A program made the translations under genes and the position numbers. A stretch of DNA of 64,000 nucleotides from NCBI GenBank assembly GCA_032622095.1, contig CP136067.1:94354707-94418706 (forward strand), written 5' to 3'. The stretch comes from Siphonodentalium dalli. Lineage: Eukaryota; Mollusca; Scaphopoda; Gadilida; Siphonodentaliidae. Below, in pieces: positions 49,480 through 61,518 of this stretch. Position 1 is the first letter of the stretch, and every line of letters starts with the position of its first letter. The notes under the pieces were generated by a model. It searched no databases. It was not told the DNA's origin and saw only the letters and a list, made by a program, of their open reading frames with translations.

Positions 49480-50540
49480 TCTACCCGAATATCACCACGA
49501 CAACCATGTCTACCCGTATATCACCGTGTCACCCATGTATACCCGATACACTCTATACTACTGCTTGAAAACATTCACATGTATATATCATCGTATCTTC
49601 CATGTGTATATCACCGAGTCACCTATGTCAACCGGATAGACTACTTCATGGCAACCATCACATGTATATATCATCGTATCATCTATGTTAACCCTATACA
49701 CTACAACGTCATGGCAACCATCACATGTGTACATCGTGTCATCCATGTATACCCAATATAATGCAACTTCGTGGCAACATTCACATGTATATATCATCGT
49801 ATCATCTATGTTAACCCTATACACTACAACGTCATGGCAACCGCCACATGTATATATCATCGTATCATCTATGTTAACCCTATACACTACAACGTCATGT
49901 GCATACACATGTGCATATCACCGTGTCATCTATTTGTCTACCCGATACACTACAACTTCATGGCAACCATCACATGTGTACATCGTGTCATCCATGTATA
50001 CCCAATATAATGCAACTTCGTGGCAACATTCACATGTATATATCATCGTATCATCCATGTTAACCAGATACACTACAACTTCATGGCAACCCTCACATGT
50101 GCATATCATCGAGTCATCCAAGTCTACCCAATACACTACAACTGCATGGCAACCCTGACACATGCATACCATCATATCATCTAATGTCTACCCGATACAC
50201 TACAACTTCATGGCAATCCTCAAATGTATATATATCATCGTGTCATCCATGTCTACCGGATACATAACAACTTCATGGCAACCCTCACATGTGCATATCA
50301 TCGTATCATATATATCTACCCGATATTATATACTATACTGCGTGACAACTTGCACATCTATATATCATCGTATCATCCATGAATACACGATACACTACAA
50401 CTTCATGGCAACCTTCACATGCAAATATCACCGTGTCATCCATGTCGACCTGAAACACACAACTTCATGGCAGCCTTCACTTGTGTGTACCATCGTGTCA
50501 TCCAAGTCTCCGTTAGCACTTACATATCATCCATTCACGC
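49480..50540. repeat. ~63-bp VNTR (CATGTATATATCATCGTATCAT...)
   Basis: About 16 units of 58-66 bp built from ATCATCGTGTCATCCATGT, ACCCGATACACTACAAC and TTCATGGCAACC. Open frames on both strands are repeat artefacts. Confidence 0.92.
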
Positions 50541-50970
50541 ATGTGTGCATAGTTTCAACCATTTAATTTATTCCTGTTGATGTGCATTAAATTATGTTTT
50601 CTATTAACATTGTACATCTGTTGTTATCTTGTCATGGTGGCGAAGTGCACGGAATCAGGGAGAAGCCAATGGGGGCTGTTTTGGAGGGATGAAGTGCATG
50701 GAATCAGGCACAAGACTAGAGGGTTCAGCTTAGATTTTCCAAATGCACCCACTCTTTGTATACCATAATCTCCAACTGTGAAAAACTTCATTTGCACCCC
50801 TTGAGTTTGGAGGATTTTCAACTGATTCGGTGTAGAATGTTGACTGTATAGGTTTTAAATTATTCGAACATTGGTCTAAAACGACATAGTTTACATTAGA
50901 TATACTGGCTGCAACCTAACAGTATTGGAACTCTCCTAACATAATGTAATCACTCTTTTTTTTCATTTAA

Positions 50971-51130
50971 AGGCCCACTTAATTTTCCAGGAACCGATTA
51001 TTTTTTTGATATTTTTTTTATATACGGTTTTAATAACAAATCTATGCCATGAAATATGATTAAAATACTATAATTCATCACCATTTGAAACATCTCAGAA
51101 GGTGCCCATAGAGAAATAGAAAACTAGAAA
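50971..51130. mobile_element. Family D left end, truncated
   Basis: TTAA|AGGCCCACTTAATTTTCCAG, then TATACGGTTTTAATAACAAA as in the 12.1-kb copy, cut off by the next foldback. Confidence 0.75.
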
Positions 51131-51152
51131 GATTCCCCCGTTTTGACTCCTC

Positions 51153-52490
51153 ATTCGTATGGAGGGTTATTAGGGTCACAAACCTAACTTCACATTTTAA
51201 TTCTAACTTAACATTTTAATTCTTATATTTTAATTCTAACTTAACAATTTAATTCTAACTTAACATTTTAATTATTATATTTTAATTCTATTTTACATTC
51301 TATTTACATTCTATTTACATTCTATTTACATTCTAGAAACATTATAGAAATATTCTAGAAACATTCTATTAGCTCTAACTTAATCTTTTAATTCTTACAT
51401 AATATTTTAATTCTAACTTAACATTTTAATTCTTATATTTTAATTCTAACTTGATATTTTAATTATAACTTCATATTTTAATTCTTACTTAATATTTTAA
51501 TTCTTATATTTTAATGGTAACTCTAACTTTATATTTCAATTCTTACTTAATAGTTTTATTTTAATATTTTAAATCTACTACAAAAAGGTCTAATGTTGGA
51601 ATTAAAATATAAAATATCAAGTTAGAATTAAAATGTAAAGTTAGAATTAAAATGTAAGAATTAAAATGTTAAGTTAGAATTAAAATATTAAGTAAGAATT
51701 AAAAGATTAAGTTAGAGTTAATAGAATGTTTCTAGAATGTTTCTAAATGTAAATAGAATGTTTCTAGAATGTAAATAGAATGTAAATAGAATTAAAATAT
51801 ATGAATTAAACTATTAAGTAAGAATTAAATTGTTAAAGGGGTACTGTACGCCACATGTTGTTGTTGGTTTCTATAGTCTCCGAGTCGGAGAATAAGGTAA
51901 CAATTTTTCCATTATTTGAAAGTCTGTTGAGTACGAAGTCATGTTACGGATGACAAATTTACCGGAATGCAAAAATACAAATTGTCGTTGTCGAGTAATT
52001 TTTGTAAAGTTTTCAACCAAATGAATCAAATAAAAGTTATATTATATGCATACTAGTCCCATATAATCATTTAAGTTATTGTATCGTCGCTAGTCAGTGA
52101 GTGGCTTGAGTGTTCTCCCCGTATCATCATAATATTTTAAGCAATCGTGTGTGCGATCGGTTTAAAAATCCAGTATCCCTCAATTACTATTTTTGATTAC
52201 GGTAATTCGTAATTTAATTGACGCCATTTTATGGCTCCAGTCATAAATTCAATTTATATCAAATTATTAACTTTTAAATTATTAAATTTTAAGATAGCCT
52301 ATTAACCTGAGCGTTTACAGAATACATCTTCGACTCAAATTACTTATGTTTCTATATATTATCGATATTAGATCGTTGTTGTCACCGGAAATTTAATGAA
52401 AATGGCGTACAGTACCCCTTTAAGTTAGAATTAAAATGTGAAGTTAGGATTGTGACCCTAATAACCCTCCATACATTCGGAGGGTCGGGA
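51153..52490. mobile_element. Large TTTTAATTCTAACTTA foldback, interrupted
   Basis: CATTCGTATGGAGGGTTATTAGGGTCAC at the left is inverted at 52450-52480. The arms are low-complexity ATTTTAATTCTAACTTAACA units with TACATTCTATT / TTTCTAGAATG. The right arm is split by a 583-bp element at 51837-52419. Confidence 0.88.
51837..52419 (+). mobile_element. Family E MITE (AGGGGTACTGTACGCCA), 583 bp, TTAA-flanked
   Basis: TIRs AGGGGTACTGTACGCCA / TGGCGTACAGTACCCCT with TTAA at 51833-51836 and 52420-52423 (sharing the junction). Non-coding. About four substitutions were noticed against the copy at 58523-59105. Confidence 0.93.
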
Positions 52491-52629
52491 TGCATAACAA
52501 ATGCCAGACACGACACCAGTTGGACATTTCAATCTAACAGTTTGATTATACAACCAGAATTATTTAGTGTGAAATTTGTCGTTTTTAGAACGCAATTCGC
52601 ATATTTTCTCAGCTTATGTCAATTTTTTG

Positions 52630-53190
52630 GACTGATATATGGACTTTCAGTTGGAAATTTCCAACCTATGGAGGTGTCAGGTTGGAAAATTCCATCACAA
52701 CGAGGGGGTGATGGAATTGCAACCTCCCGGATTTGGATATTAGGTCTGGTTCAGGGCGGGGTGCAGTTGGAAATTCGTAAGTTTACACCACCATCCCACA
52801 ACGGAAACCCTCTATCCACGTCCCTGGTTTCTTACCCTACCCGTGTGCTTGGTTCATATTGGCATCACTATTAGTGTTATCATGCATGCATTGGGCGTAA
52901 TCAAGGGCGTAGCTAGAGGGTCTCAGTTGGGGGTGGAGGTTGCACCTTGGATTTTCCAACTGCAACCCCGCCATAGAAACAGTTCAATCATTTTGGCACC
53001 CGCTCCCTTGGGTTGGAACTAACCAACTGGCACCTAGAACCTTTCAACTGTTGGAAATCTGCACCCCGACACCCTCCTTCCATTTGATGGCCATTTCGGA
53101 CCAAAAGTGGGAAAATAATGTGCAAATTATATTAAGCTAGCCACATTTGGTCAAAAACAACAAATTCCCCACCAAACACCCGCCCCCCCC
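52630..53190. repeat. Family Q fragments
   Basis: CAGTTGGAAATTTCCAACCT, TCCACGTCCCTGG (right end) and AGGGCGTAGCTAGAGGG (left end) with a C run at 53164-53175. Confidence 0.65.
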
Positions 53191-53561
53191 CCCCGGTCGC
53201 CGCGTGTCCATATACAGTGTACATGCCATATAATATTAATTATCAAACAAATTATGCCGAATATACATTTGCATGGAAATCCCCATTCAAAATCGATCAC
53301 TTGACCTCCCCCGGATATATATCAGCGTCATTTCACCCCGCCTTCCTGGATTAACTCCACCCAACCGGATCAAGATGACATGCATGTCGTCACGCTAACT
53401 TCATGCGATCATCCAGTGAGTCCTTTGTTGAGTCGGGATCACAGTTCAGCTCATCACACCGCCAACGACTTTATCCCGGGATCACAGTTTATCTGTCACA
53501 CCGCCGTCGACTTTATCCTCTCCTAGTTGTTATATCGATACGGAAGTGCAACTGAAACACT

Positions 53562-53607
53562 ATGGTTTATTATTCGGACGAGTACGGGCAACACTGGGAA
53601 AACATAG
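53562..53607 (+). CDS. Possible first coding exon of a gene running out to the right
   Basis: An ATG opens 15 codons (MVYYSDEYGQHWENI) and one base before a strong donor ATAG|GTGAGT (phase 1). The upstream 53330-53560 is less AT-rich than its surroundings, free of recognised transposons, and holds two copies of a TCACACCGCCRNCGACTTTATCC motif, so it could be a promoter/5' UTR. I found no matching downstream exon within the window; the gene, if real, may extend beyond 64000. The phase-1 short first exon parallels the cytokine-like gene, but nothing else ties them. Confidence 0.3.
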
Positions 53608-53673
53608 GTGAGTTAATCGAGAGACGTGGACATGTCCGTAATTAAGTGATTTGAATTGAATTTAATTGTTTAA

Positions 53674-54153
53674 AGGTACTTAATCCGTACAGAGGGTCCC
53701 CATCTCAACAGATTCCAACAACAACAATCCGATCAGAGGGTCCTATATTACTATTTCTTTGGCTTTGGGGGTGAAAAATATTTGATTCGAGTCGAGGAAC
53801 CCATCAAACAAAGTTCAGAGTTATTAGATATTGATTTTTGAAATTTGTTATTTACTCGAGATGAGTACTAATAATTGCCTCCAACTGCCGTAATCTGCTC
53901 GGGATGTGTACACCAAAATCTATTCAAACAGACAAGGATGGATAACTCTAAAATCAAGTGGTAATAATAACGCAATTTTGACTGAGTTCTGGGCCAGAAA
54001 GTATTCCCGATAATGAAAAATAATAGATTTCTAAAATCGATGTCTAACAAATCTGAGCTTTGATGGGTGACTTCCTCGACTCGAATCAAATATTTTTGAC
54101 CCCCGAAGCCATTGAAATAGTAATTGAGAGGAGTTTTATCGGATTGAGTACCT
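53674..54153. mobile_element. Family C MITE, 480 bp, TTAA-flanked
   Basis: AGGTACTTAATCCGTACAGA ... ATCGGATTGAGTACCT, TTAA at 53670-53673 and 54154-54157; nearly identical to 17873-18352. 54160-54385 shows no gene. Confidence 0.9.
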
Positions 54154-54385
54154 TTAATGCATAAAGCCACCATTTAAGGTGGAACATACATGAACATATA
54201 TACACTATGTACATAAGATATTCAATGAGCATTTTGGCATCATATTACATATGGATTATATTAGTAATATATTCATTATTAAAATCACAAATCTATCTGT
54301 CGATCGACTCACACAAATAGTGATATATATAATAACTTGAGTAATTACATATAGATGCTGTCAATGCCAGATCATCAGTAAGTTA

Positions 54386-54900
54386 TTATCTCAATTTTCT
54401 GAAGGCTAATTTTAGAAATATACTCACCTTCTTCAGGAGCGATATATTAGCTATAGATATCAAACCATAAAACTTTTCTCGCGTTGGAGATAGCCAATAG
54501 TATTTTGGAATGTACTGTTCACGGATATCTCTAAATTCGTCGCATATCAGTAGGAGATGATACTCGTCCCCTATCCCGTTACCGCACTGTTCACATGTAT
54601 TACAAGGTATACTGTTTCGCCACCGCCCTTTTTCAACAGGGAGTCGGTGGTTTGCTGTTGTAAATTTCACCATATAAGGGATCAGATGATCTGGCAACTG
54701 AAGCAAATACCGGCTAATACAGGGGCTGGTTTTAATATTTCTGTAAAAAGTTGCTCTTGATGAATCAGATAATTCTAAATCGATAAAAAGTTTAGCCCAA
54801 TGCTGCTCTTGGGAAAGGTCTTAAATGGTGAATGTCCTGTTTAGATAAAGCGGACTGTGACTCCCATGTAGAACATAGATCAAGTTCATTCAGGGTGTTT
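54386..54900 (-). mobile_element. 3' fragment of a non-LTR retrotransposon (LINE) ORF2
   Basis: Read on the minus strand, an open frame from about 54810 to 54386 encodes the C-terminal tail of a reverse-transcriptase polyprotein. It has a zinc-binding C-x2-C...H-x4-C pattern in CEQCGNGIGDEYHLLLICDE, followed by a region with RDIREQYIPKYY, typical of the part downstream of the RT domain in animal LINEs. A frameshift near 54805 separates it from further matching sequence (LNELDLCSTW, HHLRPFPRAAL) up to about 54900. RT and endonuclease domains are absent, so it is a dead 5'-truncated copy. It abuts the 36-bp satellite. Confidence 0.8.
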
Positions 54901-54945
54901 GTCACAAAGTTAAGCCATTTTGACTTGCGTGTTAACTTGAGATCG

Positions 54946-55334
54946 TTGGCGTGTAATTGCTTTACAATAAGATACTCCGTTGGCGTGTAATTGCTTTACA
55001 ATAAGATACACTCCGTTGGCGTGTAATTGCTTTACAATAAGATATTCTCCGTTGGCGTGTAATTGCTTTACAATAAGATACACTCCGTTGGCGTGTAATT
55101 GCTTTACAATAAGATACACTCCGTTGGCGTGTAATTGCTTTACAATAAGATACTCCGTTGGCGTGTAATTGCTTTACAATAAGATACACTCCGTTGGCGT
55201 GTAATTGCTTTACAATAAGATATACTCCGTTGGCATGTAATTGCTTTACAATAAGATATACTCCGTTGGCGTGTAATTGCATTACAATAAGATATTCTCC
55301 GTTGGCGTGTAATTGCATTACAATAAGAAATACT
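54946..55334. repeat. 36-bp satellite (GTTGGCGTGTAATTGCTTTACAATAAGATACACTCC)
   Basis: About 11 units of 32-36 bp with few changes, abutting the LINE fragment. Reads open on both strands (CKAITRQRS / ACNCFTIRYTPL) as an artefact. Confidence 0.95.
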
Positions 55335-55335
55335 C

Positions 55336-55693
55336 CGGCAGGATGAGCAAATATAAATGTAGAATAATCTTAGTCAAAGTTGTTTTGTTTTTTTTTACGA
55401 ATATTAATCCAAATTGACAACACACGCCGTCATTCTTATATATTGATTAAATGCAATGACGCTAGATTGCAAAATCGTTTGCGTTCGTTTATCGCCGATT
55501 GTTGCGTCCCGAATTGAGATGTAAATATTTACTAAATTGAGCGTAGTTCAGACGATGTTTTCTATGGTGTGGTATGGTCGATTTCTTTGAAATTTTCTGT
55601 AATGTTAGTAGAATGATACATCCCCCAGATTGGCATAGAGCCTGAGAACTAACTCATAAATTTATCGCACTCGAACATGTCCATAATATGTCT
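55336..55693. mobile_element. Partial copy of the 3.4-kb palindromic element end
   Basis: CAAATTGACAACACACGCCG, GTTGCGTCCCGAATTGAGAT and the terminus TCGCACTCGAACATGTCCAT match the 14.05-15.24 kb element; TTAA follows at 55694. Confidence 0.8.
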
Positions 55694-55802
55694 TTAAATA
55701 CTTCTCAATAATTCGATTTGGAGATATCTCAATTTAATTTGGAGGGATATCTCTAAATATTTGGAGGTAACTCCAAATAATTGGATTTATCTCCAAATGA
55801 AC

Positions 55803-56731
55803 AGGTCTGGCAATTCCCAAATATAGCTGCAATAGCCATATGTAGCTATTGTAGCTACATAATATTATTATGGCTATTGCATGGTGATGGATGAATCTGA
55901 TTGAAGAGAGATAACCCAATCGAACAATCATTTAAATATACAAGAACATGATTTGATTATACTCTTAGTAAATTAATATTGTTTGCCGTGTTCATGTATA
56001 ATTAACAAAATATTCCAATATTGTTACTTTTTCTTGACAACTGTACCTAAATATAAGAAGAGAATATATCATATACGGATGGATGGATGGATGTGAGTCC
56101 CATATCACATAGCATAACCGATATCTACACGGATGCATGTGCTTATAGCTATGCTTCTCTGCTGGTGCAACCGAAATGTCAACGGTAGTGATTTCACAAG
56201 TTGTAACAATATAATACCCATCACCCTTAGTTGCAACAGCAAGCCTTGAAATAGGGTGCCTGTCATTGGCAGAATGAGGTCCCCAGAGGGTGAATTTAGT
56301 GATGCTAATCCGCATAGTGGGCTAGCATCACCAACTTCACCCTCTGGGAACATCATTCTGCTGAGGTGCAAGCAGAATGAGGTCCCCAGAGGGTGAATTT
56401 GGTGATGCTAGCCCGCTAATCCGCATAGCGGGCTAGCATCACCAACTTCACCCTCTGAGGACATCATTCTGCTGAGGTGTAAGCAGAATGAGGTCCCCAG
56501 AGGGTGAATTTGGTGATGCTAGCCCGCTATGCGGGGTAGCATCACTAAATTCACCCTCTGGGGACCTCATTCTGCAAATGACAGACACCCTTATTTCAAG
56601 GCTTGTGCAACAGCTCGCGGTATTGCATGCAATGCAAAGCAAATTGGTAAAATATTGTTTTACGATAGTCAAGTGTAGCTACAATAGATACATAAAGCTA
56701 TTGTAGCTATAATTGGGAATTGCCAGACCTA
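55803..56731. mobile_element. 930-bp TIR element (AGGTCTGGCAATTCCCAA), carrying family A
   Basis: AGGTCTGGCAATTCCCAA and CTACAATAG words are inverted at 56690-56731; AATGAA flanks both ends (55796-55801, 56732-56737). The family A cluster lies inside. Confidence 0.8.
56241..56604. mobile_element. Family A, three hairpins in a row
   Basis: AAGCCTTGAAATAGGGTGCC to GGTGTCTGTCATTTGC inverted; three GCAGAATGAGGTCCCCAGAG hairpins. TGCAACAGC flanks both outer ends, consistent with a 9-bp target duplication. Confidence 0.85.
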
Positions 56732-56739
56732 ATGAATAC

Positions 56740-58520
56740 GAGTTATCTCTATTAGCGATTTGGAGATATCTCCAAAAAGAATTAGAGATAAATATCTCTA
56801 CATCGACATATTCACAATTCAAATTTAAAATGAACATCTCTGTAAATAATCTACTGCAGATTGTAATTTTGTTGATAAATAACAAGTTTTGGACCGTTTT
56901 ACGACCTTGTTGATTGTGGTTAGCATTATTTTTGGGCAATTAATCGATTCTGATAACTGAAAGGTATGGGCAGCCGTTTGGTCGGAAAATACGTCAAATA
57001 AAAATTAATAGTGGATTGTTTAACTAATTGCATGCATCAAGCATTCAATATACAGTGTAGTGATATTCCATATTAATAGCAATCTTTTCGAAATCAGTAA
57101 TATTATTTCCCAACCAACGGTGTTCATTTCCAAACCAAAAGTCTTAAAGACACGGTTGGCCTTGGCGGTGGGTATCCTGTGAAAATATCTCCACCCGTCA
57201 AAAACCGCCACAAACAGAAAGAACATCAAAATGTAGATAAACTTTGTCCGTATACAAATAAGAAATATCGCATAAACAGTATGTTATGGTCATATCTTTG
57301 ACCATTGTTATGTAAACAAAAGCGTAAAAAGTTACTTTTCTGGTGTTTGTTTATATTATGATGGTAAACACAAAGAGCGTTCTTTGTTGGTGAATACCTG
57401 ATATGGAACTAATAAAGAGCGTTTATGCCATTTGTGTGTGATTAGCCAGTAGCATTGTGTTGTCTTCTGTAACACAATCAGGCTCCTGCTTAGGTAAAAT
57501 ATTGTAGGTCTTTATGATAACATGCTGTTTACGCGATGGTCATGGTATATATGAACGGAACTGTATGCGTCTTGCTGTTTTTCTGTTTACGGTGTTTGGA
57601 ACAAATATGAATATTTTCGACAATTAAGGCCGCACGTGCCTTTAAATTCAATATGAGACAATTTCATTCTAATATATATCGTTTTCTAATCAATGTTGAT
57701 AGATGCACAATTGATGTTCTATTTCAATTCAAATAGTTCTCCAACCAATATATAAAACTAATTCTAATACAGCAATTATAAGTCAATTTTCTTTCAATGG
57801 CATTTCTATCAATAAACAACAATACGAAACTAACAGCAGTCCATGAAAATCTAACAGTCAAATCCCGAACTGATATGAGTCGATTAATAACCAATAGACA
57901 AAACCAAACAGACGCAAGATGGTGCTGCGTTGAACTTCCTGCGGTTGTGGGAACCACAAATTATATATAGATTATGTGGAGGACTTCGGTTCACGTGACG
58001 TCAGGAATATAGAAATAGACTAAATAGATCTGTGGTTCCCACTACGAGTATATCTTACGTCACATGAATCAAGTATCTCCAACGTCCCTGGTTGCCCCCT
58101 AGCGTTAATTCGAGAATTGGTTATTGGTTTGTAAGCGGTAGTTATTAAAATGTCAACTGCGATCATTGAATATTACCGGAAATAGATAATTGATTTTGAA
58201 GTTAGATACTGATTGGAATGCGCAACATATTGAATTGAAATGTGAATTTGATATCTATTAAATATAAGAATGACGAGGTCTATCGATTTGGAAATGAACA
58301 TCGTTGATTGGGGAATTCTATATTGATTAGGAAAATGTCTATTGGTTTGAAAATGAACATCGTTGATTGGGGAAATCTATATTGATTAGGAAAATATGGC
58401 TATTGAAACGGAATATACATATATTGAATATGCGATAGCTGTACTAATTGTTTGTTACTAGATATTGGTTGAAGAATGAATAACATTAATTTGAAATAGA
58501 ACATTAATTTTGCATCGGTT
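56740..58520. other. No gene seen
   Basis: AT-rich, without convincing splice-bounded frames. Contains TTGGAGATATCTCCAA words (56758-56775) and ATTGATTAGGAAAAT.T.TATTG subrepeats at 58310-58400. Confidence 0.5.
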
Positions 58521-58522
58521 AA

Positions 58523-59105
58523 AGGGGTACTGTACGCCATTTTCATTAAATTTCCGGTGACAACAACGATCTAATATCGATAATATATAGAAACATAAGT
58601 AATTTGAGTCGAAGATGTATTCTGTAAACGCTCAGGTTAATAGGCTATCTTAAAATTTAATAATTTAAAAGTTAATAATTTGATATAAATTGAATTTATG
58701 ACTGGAGCCATAAAATGGCGTCAATTAAATTACGAATTACCGTAATCAAAAATAGTAATTGAGGGATACTGGATTTTTAAACCGATCGCACACACGATTG
58801 CTTATAATATTATGATGATACGGGGAGAACCCTCAAGCCACTCACTGACTAGCGACGATACAATAACTTAAATGATTATATGGGACTAGTATGCATATAA
58901 TATAACTTTTATTTGATTCATTTGGTTGAAAACTTTACAAAAATTACTCGACAACGACAATTTGTATTTTTGCATTCCGGTAAATTTGTCATCTGTAACA
59001 TGACTTCGTACTCAACAGACTTTCAAATAATGGAAAAATTGTTACCTTATTCTCCTACTCGGAGACTATAGAAACCAACAACAACATGTGGCGTACAGTA
59101 CCCCT
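58523..59105 (-). mobile_element. Family E MITE, second copy, inverted
   Basis: Same 583-bp length and TIRs as 51837-52419, opposite orientation, TTAA at 58519-58522 and 59106-59109. Confidence 0.93.
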
Positions 59106-59109
59106 TTAA

Positions 59110-61320
59110 CATTGATTATGAACGACAGATATTAAAATTGAATTGTCTCCTATTGAATATAAGAACGACTATTGGTTTGAAAATGGACACCATTGGTTTG
59201 AAAGACTTCTATTAAAAACCAGACTTATATTGAATTTGCGTTTCATGTAATTGTTTAAACAAACCGTGCATCATTAACTTTTATTTCATGTAATTTCCGA
59301 CCCAACGACCGCCCATAGAAAGGGCATTTCAAAAAATGTTGTGTTGGAATCTGATGATATGGGGACCAATGAATGGGATTGAGTACCTTGTATAGTTGGG
59401 GATGTTGTTGTTGTTGTTGCTGCTGTTTTTAAGACAAATCTCTGCAACGAGTTGCAACAAAATCCGCGTGCGTTTTGGAACAATTTGGAAATTAGAATGG
59501 TATATTAATGTACTATGTGAATACTATTGTTATATAGTATTTTGTATTCCACGTGTGGGGGGGGGGGGTGGGTGGGCATGTTAATGTTGATGCATTTCTT
59601 TAAATACTAAATACGCCCAGAATAGGAAACCTTCGGAGGAGCGAACCTTCGGAATATAGAAACTTCGGAATGGAGAACATTCGGAATAGAGAACCCTACC
59701 CGCGTGACCCATCAGCTCTGGCGGGCGATATTTTAGACGCCGAAATCAGGGGGGGGGTGTAATTAAAAAATTTGCAGGAAGGTATACCGCGGTGGGTGGG
59801 TGGCCCGAGGGGCAAAAAAAAAAACGCGTTTTTTACAACCTCATGCAAAGTTTTTACTATAAGACCTTTTGTGCCTTATTTGACATTTGTAACAGTTTAA
59901 AACATATAAGAATTTATAACAGCAAAAACACCATATTTATGTTAATGGGACCTCATATGGGCCTCAGTGGAGATGACATTAAGCATATAGGACAGTGCAT
60001 GGGTGAAAAAATTCCTTCATGACACCCTTTGGAAAGAAGCTTTGAGAAATGTAAAACTTAAATAAATAAACTTGTCTTGATGTAACTAAAGCCTAGATCA
60101 TTGTGTGCATGAAAAAAGAGCCAACAACTGTCTCAAACATAAATGTGACTATAATTGGCTAGAATAACTGTCATCACATTGTTCATCAGTGCATCAAGCC
60201 AATCGGTGAAATATTTGCATGTCTATCAACTCATATGATCTGTTACTCTCACAACACCTAAAATATCCAAGTCTGGCATATATGACTGTTTGTCATTTAT
60301 TATCACAAGACCTAAAGTATCTTAAATCTGGTATATATATAGTGCTGTGACTGCTTGTCATCTATATATATAAACGAGTAAGATCTGTCCAGATTTTTCT
60401 CTCAGACTCATGGATCGAGTTCAACCAAATTTGGAGTGGTGACTCGATGTACCCGTGTGGATGTTATAATGGTTTTTCAAAATTTTGAATTGAATAAAAT
60501 TGGTTTTGTTAAATTGAGCAAGGAATTCAATCTGAAAAAACATATATTAAAACAATATATATAAATCAAAATGTTTCAATGATAAAAATGTGCATGAAGG
60601 GGCCGCCGCGAAATAAAGGCTCTGTCTAAGATCCAAATGTGTGCGAAGTCTCACAAAGGGGGCCACAGGTATCGCCGACGTTGACTATAGGCTGTTTCGG
60701 TTAGTTTAGTATAATAGAAGTATGTTGTTACAGTAGACTAACATAAGTGGTATGGAATATGTTAGATAATGGGCTGGTTGACAGACTAATAAGGAAATAG
60801 TTAGAAATTATGAAATTATGTGTATCCTGCACAATGACCTAGGTTTACAGATGATCAGCAATTTATAAAACTTTTTTTTCAATTAAAACCGCTTCTGAAA
60901 CTGAAATTGAACTAATTGAGATCTGATTGAGATCATATGAGTGATATCAGTAGAGTTTTATGCGGTTTAAACCAAATTTTAGTGAAATTTGGGGGTGGGT
61001 GTCAAAAAATTGGGAGTAAAATTTTGTGTGTGTGCATGTTTGGCGGTGGTGGGTCACCGAAAATGCCAGATGCAAAATAACGGCATACCTTCCTGCAAAT
61101 TTGTTACTACCCCCTCCCCCGCCGAAATTACACAAAATGAGTCGCTACGCGTTCGTCAATTATACCGTTGGTGTACGTAACACAATCGTGGAAAAGTGGC
61201 AAAGCAAGTTGTAATACTATTAACACGTTCAGTGCCGACTACGAATTATTCCGACAACGAGTCATATGTTTGCATGCAGTTGAATGTGTGTCGGCAGTGA
61301 ACGTACTTTGTGTTGAGTTA
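59110..61320. other. No gene seen; poly-G pieces and a small foldback
   Basis: CTTCGGAATAGAGAAC subrepeats at 59628-59690, G runs at 59558 and 59749, a 47-kb-like poly-G piece at 60990-61130, and TTAACACGTTCAGTGCCGAC (61220) facing GTCGGCAGTGAACG (61293-61306). Confidence 0.5.
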
Positions 61321-61324
61321 TTAA

Positions 61325-61421
61325 AGGCCCACTTAATTTTCGAACCACAAGATCAGATATATAAAATATATGCATATTATAAACCATTTGAAAGAAGAAG
61401 CTCCAAAACATTGTATTAACT
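61325..61421. mobile_element. Family D terminal fragment
   Basis: TTAA|AGGCCCACTTAATTTTCGAA ... CCATTTGAAAGAAGAAGCTC matches the inverse of the right end of 12155-12584. Confidence 0.8.
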
Positions 61422-61518
61422 TATCCGGTGTATGAAACTGAACACATGTTGTTTTTGTTGAGTTACCAACGTTTTTTTCCTCATTTAGATTGTTGTAAAA
61501 AGTTTATTTATTGTCAAC

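Noticed and set aside
49465-50566. Overlapping open frames on both strands, up to 157 residues
   Set aside because: Translations of the ~63-bp VNTR.
54910-55346. Frames of VKQLHANGVYLI / ACNCFTIRYTPL
   Set aside because: 36-bp satellite translations on both strands.
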